Part shown: positions 33,733-38,238 of the stretch, piece after piece | How the letters are laid out: every line of letters begins with the position of its first letter | How positions within the stretch are numbered: the first letter of the stretch is position 1 | From: Liminaster sp964567855 | GTDB taxonomy: Bacteria > Bacteroidota > Bacteroidia > Bacteroidales > UBA3663 | Direction: 5' to 3' | DNA: 38,238 bases | NCBI GenBank assembly: GCA_964567855.1 | Contig: CAZMOE010000022.1 | Span: 1 to 38,238 of the forward strand | Position numbers and translations under genes: made by a program | Notes under the pieces: model-generated | What the model saw: the letters and a program-made list of their open reading frames with translations, nothing else | What the model was told of the DNA's origin: nothing | The model's database searches: none

Positions 33733-33779
33733 GGGTGGGGGATTGCTCCCCCGCCATTATTCAAGCCGGCGAAGCCGGT
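33733..33779. other. Two GC-rich hairpins downstream of the fibre gene
   Basis: The hairpins are a 9-bp stem with a TTGC loop (33734-33755; GGGGGA/TCCCCC core) and CCGGC-GAA-GCCGG (33766-33778). No T-run follows on the plus strand. Bordetella-type DGRs need a GC-rich hairpin near VR for efficient homing. These hairpins lie about 130-160 bp after VR, farther than in that system, and may instead be transcription or mRNA-stability elements. Confidence 0.6.
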
Positions 33780-33799
33780 CGAAAAAAATATAAAAAACG

Positions 33800-33940
33800 A
33801 TGAGAAAAAGAGTATTTTATTTTTTTAGATGTAGCAATAGGTGGAAGCATTTGTTGGGTGGTATGTTTGTCGGTATCTGTAGTCTGTCTGTATTCAGTGC
33901 TATGTATTCGGCGGTTGTTTTTCTGCAACATTATGGTTGA
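33800..33940 (+). CDS. Small membrane peptide between fibre and TR (46 aa)
   Basis: Short frame from ATG 33800 to TGA 33940. The basic N-terminus is followed by one hydrophobic segment (about residues 19-42: GGMFVGICSLSVFSAMYSAV), predicting a single membrane pass. It is not an Avd protein, which is about 110-130 aa and all-helical and basic. It may be an orphan lysis or membrane peptide, or chance. An A-rich leader typical of this genome precedes it. Confidence 0.4.
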   Translation: MRKRVFYFFRCSNRWKHLLGGMFVGICSLSVFSAMYSAVVFLQHYG

Positions 33941-33978
33941 TAATCTTATAAATTCAATTAAGATGGTGTAAAAGTGAC

Positions 33979-33986
33979 TACCTTTG
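33979..33986 (+). promoter_or_regulatory. Candidate promoter for TR RNA and reverse transcriptase
   Basis: TACCTTTG matches TAnnTTTG and lies 27 bp upstream of the TR, so the start site would be about 20 bp before TR. No good -33 box is seen. It would give the TR-containing RNA and the RT mRNA their own transcription, separate from the fibre. Confidence 0.5.
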
Positions 33987-34012
33987 CAGTCTTAAAAGGT
34001 AGAACTTCCCAA

Positions 34013-34127
34013 TAGGCCGTGTGGTCTATCGCGGGTACAACAATGCGAACGCGAATGGCGGTGTGTCGAATGCGAATGCGAATAACGATGCGTCGAATGC
34101 GAATACGAATGTCGGCTCGCGTCTGGC
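34013..34127 (+). ncRNA. DGR template repeat (TR)
   Basis: The 115-bp repeat contains 27 adenines, mostly as AAY codons in register with the VR frame (11 AAY). AAY is the classic DGR design because adenine mutagenesis gives 15 residues and no stop codon. It lies upstream of the RT in the same direction. The sequence directly after (34128-34331) has no gene and would be the TR-RT spacer RNA needed for cDNA priming in known DGRs. Confidence 0.93.
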
Positions 34128-34331
34128 AAACAAAATGAATCGGCGTACAACAATAAGGACGTGTCCTCATGTGGAGCCGAGGGAAGTGCACCTCAGCAAA
34201 AGTACTCAACAGGTAGAAAGCTGAAAAATCACGAGTCGGGTAGAGTTTGGTAGGACATCAGTGTCTCGAAGAAGTCGGACCCGGAGAAAGGAAGGCACTG
34301 CTTTCTTATATCAAAAAACAGTAATGGTGTA

Positions 34332-35636
34332 ATGCGCAGAGAGGGATACATAGTAGAGGAGGCAGCCGAATATTCCAATATGCTGGAATCGTTTGATCAG
34401 GTATTGCGTGGCTCCAAGCGGAAACAAAGCCGCCAGGGGCGATACCTGCTTGCGAATAAGAATGAAGTAATAACGGAGTTGTCTGAGCTGATAAAAAACG
34501 GTACGTATACAGTAAAGGACTATCGGGAACGTGTCATTAAGGAGGGCGGCAAGATACGTCGTATTCAAATCCTTACGATGAGAGACCGTATTGCCGTCCA
34601 TGCGGTGATGTCAGTGGTAGACAAACATCTGAAAAAACGTTTTATACGTACTACCTCTGCAAGTATCAAGAACCGTGGTATGCACGACCTCCTGCAGTAC
34701 ATCAACCGCGACATTAAGGAAAACCCGGAGCACACCCGGTTCTGTTACAAATTTGATATATCCAAATTTTATGAGAGCGTAAAACAGGATTTTGTCATGT
34801 ACTGTGTGCGCAGAGTCTTTAAGGACAAAAAGCTCATTGCCATGCTTGATAACTTTACACGGATGATGCCTGATGGGCTGAGCATTGGACTGAGGTCATC
34901 GCAAGGGCTGGGCAATCTTTTGCTGTCTGTATTTTTAGACCACTTTTTGAAAGATAAGTACGGTGTCCGTCATTTCTATCGCTATTGCGATGACGGTGTC
35001 GTACTCGGTAGAACGAAAGCGGAATTATGGGTGATTCGTGACGCAATCCACGAGCAGGTCGCGCTGATGGGGCTTCAGGTGAAGTCGAATGAGCGCGTGT
35101 TCCCCGTGGAGGAGGGCATTGACTTTCTCGGATATGTTACATACGGCTCTGACGACATCAAGCTTCGTAAGCGTATCAAACAGAAGTTTGCCCGGAAGAT
35201 GCACGAGGTAAAATCGAGACGGAGACGGCGTGAACTGATAGCATCATTCTATGGAATGGCCAAACACGCCAATTGCAACAAGTTGTTTAATACATTAACA
35301 GGCAAAGAAATGAAATCATTTAAGGAATTAAATGTCGCTTACAAGCCGGAAGACGGCAAGAAGCGTTTTCCCGGCACTGTAGTCAGCATCCGGGAACTGG
35401 TAAACTTACCGATTATCGTGAAGGACTTTGAAACCGGTATCAAGACAGACCAGGGGGATGATCGTTGTATCGTGTCCATTGAGGCAAACGGCGAGACAAA
35501 GAAGTTCTTCACCAACAGCGAGGAAATGAAGAACATCCTCGCGCAAGTGAGAGAAATGCCGGACGGCTTTCCGTTTGAAACGACAATCAAGACGGAAACG
35601 TTCGGTAAAGGTAGAACAAAATACGTATTCACATGA
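34332..35636 (+). CDS. DGR reverse transcriptase (434 aa)
   Basis: Copies TR RNA into adenine-mutagenised cDNA. RT motifs: Asp142 in YKFDISKFYESV, the DGR-type motif 4 GLRSSQ (186-191), and the catalytic YCDD (218-221). The SQ in motif 4, in place of the SP of group II intron RTs, is a DGR hallmark associated with low fidelity. The RT core ends near residue 320. A further ~110 residues (PGTVVSIRELVNLPIIVKDF onward) form an extra C-terminal domain of mixed beta structure. The gene begins 204 bp after the TR. Confidence 0.95.
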   Translation: MRREGYIVEEAAEYSNMLESFDQVLRGSKRKQSRQGRYLLANKNEVITELSELIKNGTYTVKDYRERVIKEGGKIRRIQILTMRDRIAVHAVMSVVDKHLKKRFIRTTSASIKNRGMHDLLQYINRDIKENPEHTRFCYKFDISKFYESVKQDFVMYCVRRVFKDKKLIAMLDNFTRMMPDGLSIGLRSSQGLGNLLLSVFLDHFLKDKYGVRHFYRYCDDGVVLGRTKAELWVIRDAIHEQVALMGLQVKSNERVFPVEEGIDFLGYVTYGSDDIKLRKRIKQKFARKMHEVKSRRRRRELIASFYGMAKHANCNKLFNTLTGKEMKSFKELNVAYKPEDGKKRFPGTVVSIRELVNLPIIVKDFETGIKTDQGDDRCIVSIEANGETKKFFTNSEEMKNILAQVREMPDGFPFETTIKTETFGKGRTKYVFT

Positions 35637-36118
35637 GAAGAGTGGAAGGTAGCGCGGGGATACAACTGATGGAGTGTGTCAATCCCGTCAAGAACAAGTG
35701 GCGCATCCGCTGGGATGTGCAGGAACTGGAGAACGGAACAGCCTCGTATATGGAGCATGAGTTTGGCCATAAGCCAACAATAGAGGAAGTGCGTTCTATC
35801 GTCATGGTATGGTATAATGAGCGGACGGATGAATCCATACTCTCCGGCTTTCGCTATAAGGGGATGTCTATATGGCTTTCACAGGAGAACCAGTTTAATT
35901 ATAAATCGGCTTTTGACCTTGCCGTTCAGACGGAGGGGAAGACCCTGCCCGTCACGTTTAAGTTCGGAACAGATGAAGAACCAAGCTATCATACGTTTGA
36001 GACATTGGATGAACTAACGGACTTCTATATGAAGGCTATGGCGCATATTCAAACGGTTCTGTCCGATGGGTGGAAAAAGAAAGATGCATTTAATCCGGAG
36101 GAATATCAAATGAAGTAA
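35633..36118 (+). CDS. DUF4376-like protein downstream of the RT (161 aa)
   Basis: The C-terminal ~110 residues have the DUF4376 pattern (ILSGFRYKGMSIWLSQENQFN, then LPVTFKFGTD). This domain occurs in tail-fibre assembly and fibre-end proteins of many phages. The start overlaps the RT stop by 4 bp, so it is translationally coupled with the RT. It is too different from Avd (no four-helix basic bundle) to be the DGR accessory protein by sequence. A fibre chaperone or a DGR-linked partner are both possible. Confidence 0.7.
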   Translation: MRRVEGSAGIQLMECVNPVKNKWRIRWDVQELENGTASYMEHEFGHKPTIEEVRSIVMVWYNERTDESILSGFRYKGMSIWLSQENQFNYKSAFDLAVQTEGKTLPVTFKFGTDEEPSYHTFETLDELTDFYMKAMAHIQTVLSDGWKKKDAFNPEEYQMK

Positions 36119-36148
36119 CAGAATAAATCCCATTCGGGGGAGGGATAT

Positions 36149-36286
36149 AAAAAGCCCCCGGCCTGTTAATAGTCATCTCACCTACATATTAACGAATAGC
36201 AAGCGAACCCGCACGACCGGGGGCATAGACCCTCGTCGCGGGTTCGCATTTTTGTGTTCGTATGTAAGTGAGATGTTGCAAAGGTA
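36149..36286 (-). ncRNA. Candidate structured ncRNA with pseudoknot potential
   Basis: Nested pairings: 36174-36181 with 36268-36275 (8 bp), 36183-36188 with 36261-36266 (6 bp), 36193-36196 with 36257-36260, and 36203-36212 with 36238-36247 (10 bp perfect, GC-rich), then ACGA/TCGT and GGG/CCC inside. The apical CCGGGGGC (36217-36224) is complementary to GCCCCCGG (36154-36161). On the minus strand a TACCTTTG box (36286-36279) precedes the structure and TTTTT (36153-36149) follows it, giving a complete small transcription unit of about 125 nt. Strand is inferred from these signals. No known RNA family is recognised. Confidence 0.6.
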
Positions 36287-36301
36287 CAAATTTTATCAGA
36301 A

Positions 36302-36544
36302 ATGAAGGTAATTGAGATACTGAATTTTAACAGGGAGTTGCTTAAACGGCTTCAAATAGCCGGAATAAGGCTTGAAGATGCGCAATATATAGATATGTAT
36401 ACGGATTATGAAACCATGCTTGCGCATGGTGAGAAAGTATCGTATGCGGTGGCGGTTCTTGCCGATAGGTATGCGATAAGCGAACGAAAGGTGTATGGTT
36501 TGATAAAGCGTTTTCAAAGCGACTGCAAACCTCTTGCAGTGTGA
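36302..36544 (+). CDS. Small HTH regulator (80 aa)
   Basis: The C-terminal half reads as a helix-turn-helix (VSYAVAVLADRYAISERKVY), in the style of Mor-like or sigma-region-4-like regulators. The N-terminal half is helical. Such small regulators recur at the right end of Bacteroides transposable phages. It may control the right-end modification genes or late transcription; not proven. It is separated from the structured element by about 16 bp. Confidence 0.65.
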   Translation: MKVIEILNFNRELLKRLQIAGIRLEDAQYIDMYTDYETMLAHGEKVSYAVAVLADRYAISERKVYGLIKRFQSDCKPLAV

Positions 36545-36581
36545 AAGGTGTTAGTTATTCTTAGTTCTTCTCAAAAAGTAG

Positions 36582-36589
36582 GAACTTTG
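36582..36589 (+). promoter_or_regulatory. Candidate promoter of the methylase gene
   Basis: GAACTTTG, the same octamer as in the divergent late promoters, lies 21 bp before ATG 36611. If used, it excludes the GTG start at 36548. Confidence 0.45.
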
Positions 36590-36610
36590 CAACTGCAAAA
36601 TAACAGAAGA

Positions 36611-37444
36611 ATGAGAAAGCAATATTTATCAGCTCCGCTTCCATTCGTGGGGCAGAAGCGCATGTTCGCAAAAGAGTTTATCAAGGTGCTCGAGCAATAT
36701 CCGGATGGCACCACGTTCGTGGATCTGTTTGGCGGTTCCGGTTTGCTGTCACATATAACAAAGTGTAAGAAGCCACATTCAACAGTCGTATATAATGACT
36801 TTGACAATTATAGGCAGCGTCTGAAAGCCGTACCACAAACTAATGCCTTATTGAAGGAATTGAGGGTGATGGTTGCAGGTACGCCACGCTATAAGCCCAT
36901 AATAGGAGAAACTCGTGATAATGTGTTTGCTTGTATTCGTAAGTACGAACGTCTGTATGGGTATGTAGACTTCATAACACTTTCGGCTTCCATCCTGTTC
37001 TCCATGAAATATCGATTGAGTGTGGAGGAAATGGAGAAAGAGACACTGTATAACAACATCCGCACAACAGATTATCAATCGTGTGAGGACTATCTGGACG
37101 GACTGACTATTGTGTCAGCGGATTATAAGGAGGTATTTAACCGATACAAAGATGTTCCCGGCGTTGTCTTTCTTGTGGATCCACCGTATTTGAGTACGGA
37201 GGTCGGAACGTATAAGATGTATTGGAGGCTGGCTGACTATCTGGATGTGCTGACTATTTTGGCGGGGCACTCGTTTGTGTATTTCACGTCCAATAAGTCC
37301 TCCATATTGGAACTGTGCGATTGGATAGGTAAAAACAAACTGGTTGGCAATCCTTTTGAGACCTGTACAAAAGTGGAGTTTAACGCCCACATGAACCATA
37401 CGTCCGCCTATACAGACATAATGTTGTATAACAACGCTGCTTGA
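36611..37444 (+). CDS. Dam-like DNA N6-adenine methyltransferase (277 aa)
   Basis: A D12-class adenine methylase. The SAM-binding motif is FVDLFGGSG (Phe40-Gly44) and the catalytic motif DPPY is at 190-193 (FLVDPPYLS), in the order typical of Dam/M.DpnII. The length, 277 aa, equals E. coli Dam (278). It probably methylates phage DNA for protection from restriction or for regulation. I use ATG 36611; the longer GTG-initiated frame from 36548 would run through the promoter-like box. No cognate restriction gene is nearby, so it is an orphan methylase. Recognition sequence not determinable here. Confidence 0.9.
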   Translation: MRKQYLSAPLPFVGQKRMFAKEFIKVLEQYPDGTTFVDLFGGSGLLSHITKCKKPHSTVVYNDFDNYRQRLKAVPQTNALLKELRVMVAGTPRYKPIIGETRDNVFACIRKYERLYGYVDFITLSASILFSMKYRLSVEEMEKETLYNNIRTTDYQSCEDYLDGLTIVSADYKEVFNRYKDVPGVVFLVDPPYLSTEVGTYKMYWRLADYLDVLTILAGHSFVYFTSNKSSILELCDWIGKNKLVGNPFETCTKVEFNAHMNHTSAYTDIMLYNNAA

Positions 37445-37466
37445 TCAGTATTCAAATATCGTTAGA

Positions 37467-38108
37467 ATGATGAACAAATACCATAATATATTGGCTAAAA
37501 TCCTTCATGATGGGAAGATGCAGCGCAACAAGAAAGGCGATATAAAGTATCTCCTGAACGAGCAGCTTGTCCTTACACCGGGTGACCTGTTGGACGTATT
37601 TGAAAGCCACGGTATAGCAAGAAAAAAACTGAAAAGCGAACTGCAACTGTTCATGCACGGTGAAAGGAATGTGGAGAGGTATCGTGAAGCTGGTATAAAT
37701 TGGTGGGATTATTGCGGCTCTGTTCTGGTGAATAGTTATCCGACATATTTTGAAAAGCTGCCTGGGCTTATTGCCAAAATCAACAGGGAAAAACGGACAA
37801 GCAAGAACTATGTCTTGTTTCTCGGTTCAACCGATGCAGAAAGCAATCAGGCACCATGCTTAAGTCTGGTGCAGTTTCAGATAGATGATGGAGAGCTTGT
37901 TGTTTCGGCTTATCAGCGCAGTTCTGATGCCAATTTAGGGCTTCCGGCTGATATTTATCATCTGTATTTGATGTCCCGTCAAATAGACATACCGTTAAAG
38001 TCAATCACCTTGAATCTGGGGAACGTTCATATATATGCAAACAATATAGAACGGACGGAAAGGCTGTTAAATGGGGATGAAAGTGTGAAATTTGAATTGA
38101 ATGTATGA
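37467..38108 (+). CDS. Thymidylate-synthase-fold enzyme, predicted dCMP hydroxymethylase-like (213 aa)
   Basis: Family signatures are clear: ELQLFMHGERNVERYREAGI, the catalytic Cys131 (QAPCLSL), RSSDANLGLPADI and HIY (His188, Tyr190). In thymidylate synthase the position after LGLP-x is Asn, which reads the dUMP base; here it is Asp162. The Asn-to-Asp change is the known switch to cytosine nucleotides in T4-type dCMP hydroxymethylase. The protein is short (213 vs about 264 aa), lacks the YGxxWR region and the usual SRR phosphate-clamp Arg pair (TSKN here), so activity needs testing. It follows the methylase by 22 bp. Confidence 0.8.
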   Translation: MMNKYHNILAKILHDGKMQRNKKGDIKYLLNEQLVLTPGDLLDVFESHGIARKKLKSELQLFMHGERNVERYREAGINWWDYCGSVLVNSYPTYFEKLPGLIAKINREKRTSKNYVLFLGSTDAESNQAPCLSLVQFQIDDGELVVSAYQRSSDANLGLPADIYHLYLMSRQIDIPLKSITLNLGNVHIYANNIERTERLLNGDESVKFELNV

Positions 38109-38112
38109 AGAT

Positions 38113-38153
38113 GTAAAAACGGTGTTTGATGACCATTCAAACACCGTTTTTTA
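38113..38153 (+). terminator. Rho-independent terminator at the right end
   Basis: The 14-bp stem AAAACGGTGTTTGA/TCAAACACCGTTTT (38116-38129 with 38137-38150) has a 7-nt loop and is followed by further T residues. It ends the right-end operon. The mirrored A-run makes it bidirectional. Confidence 0.85.
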
Positions 38154-38238
38154 CGTGAATATATCACATTTCTTTTTTGTTTGGCAGATACACGTTTCGT
38201 TTTTGAAATTGCTCGCTTTTCGTTTTGCCGTGATTAAA
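38154..38238. other. Right phage terminus with transposase-site-like repeats
   Basis: No gene. ACGTTTCGTTTTT (38192-38204) is the perfect inverted copy of 115-127, and CTTTTCGTTTT (38216-38226) is the inverted counterpart of 11-21 (10 of 11). The outer site is 12 bp from the end of the window, against 10 bp at the left. These are the likely right-end MuA-type sites. Confidence 0.65.

Noticed and set aside
33733..33756. Rho-independent terminator for the fibre gene
   Set aside because: The stem is good, but no T-run follows on the plus strand, so I list it only as a hairpin.
34021..34224. 67-aa frame reading through the TR
   Set aside because: The TR mirrors the VR coding frame, so an open frame is expected. 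It has no fibre context, and the TR is best explained as template RNA.
36548..36610. GTG-initiated N-terminal extension of the adenine methylase
   Set aside because: It reads through a promoter-like GAACTTTG box. The ATG at 36611 gives a normal Dam length and start.

Overview
The window looks like an essentially complete Mu-type (transposable) temperate phage or prophage of Bacteroides/Phocaeicola. It carries a contractile tail and a diversity-generating retroelement (DGR). The overall plan, a Mu-like phage with a DGR that diversifies a giant tail fibre, matches the described Hankyphage group of gut Bacteroides phages. I could not run a comparison, so relatedness is inferred from gene content. 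The host assignment rests on repeated TAnnTTTG-type -7 promoter boxes, which are characteristic of Bacteroidota, on weak Shine-Dalgarno use, and on protein style. Matching AAAACGAAA-type sites lie about 10 bp inside each end of the window, and a perfect 13-bp inverted repeat (115-127 / 38192-38204) lies further in. The window ends are therefore probably the transposition ends.

Layout. 1-865: left end with transposase-site-like repeats, one small gene, a terminator and a repeat-rich intergenic region. 866-1507 (minus): LexA/S24-type autocleavable repressor, facing an early promoter region with three 15-bp palindromic operators. 1656-7718 (plus): early operon with a hypothetical gene, an unusual tRNA-like element, a Ner/Cro-like small HTH protein, a small membrane protein, MuA-type DDE transposase, MuB-type ATPase, a second P-loop ATPase, a zinc-finger protein and several small early proteins, closed by a strong terminator. 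7830-8138: small HTH-like protein at the early/late junction.

8074-14289 (minus): DNA packaging and head module, transcribed opposite to the rest (terminase small and large subunits, gp36-like, portal, gpF-like minor head protein with an extra C-terminal domain, gpG-like, tail-completion-like). 14460-33672 (plus): protease/scaffold, major capsid, sheath, tube, tail chaperone with a probable -1 frameshift, tape measure, baseplate genes, an embedded lysis cassette (holin, amidase, candidate unimolecular spanin) and a 2,418-residue fibre.

33491-35636: the DGR. A 115-bp variable repeat (VR) sits in the fibre C-terminus, a 115-bp template repeat (TR) lies downstream, and a DGR-type reverse transcriptase follows. 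VR and TR differ at 7 positions, all TR adenines. No Avd gene is visible. 35633-38108: DUF4376-like protein, a strongly structured intergenic element (candidate ncRNA), an HTH protein, a Dam-like adenine methylase, and a thymidylate-synthase-fold enzyme whose active-site Asn is replaced by Asp, which predicts action on dCMP rather than dUMP.

How it works together. The repressor silences the early operon. After SOS-type cleavage, MuA/MuB replicate the genome by transposition. The divergent late operons then build a contractile-tailed particle whose fibre tip is rewritten by the DGR. The right-end enzymes probably modify phage DNA.
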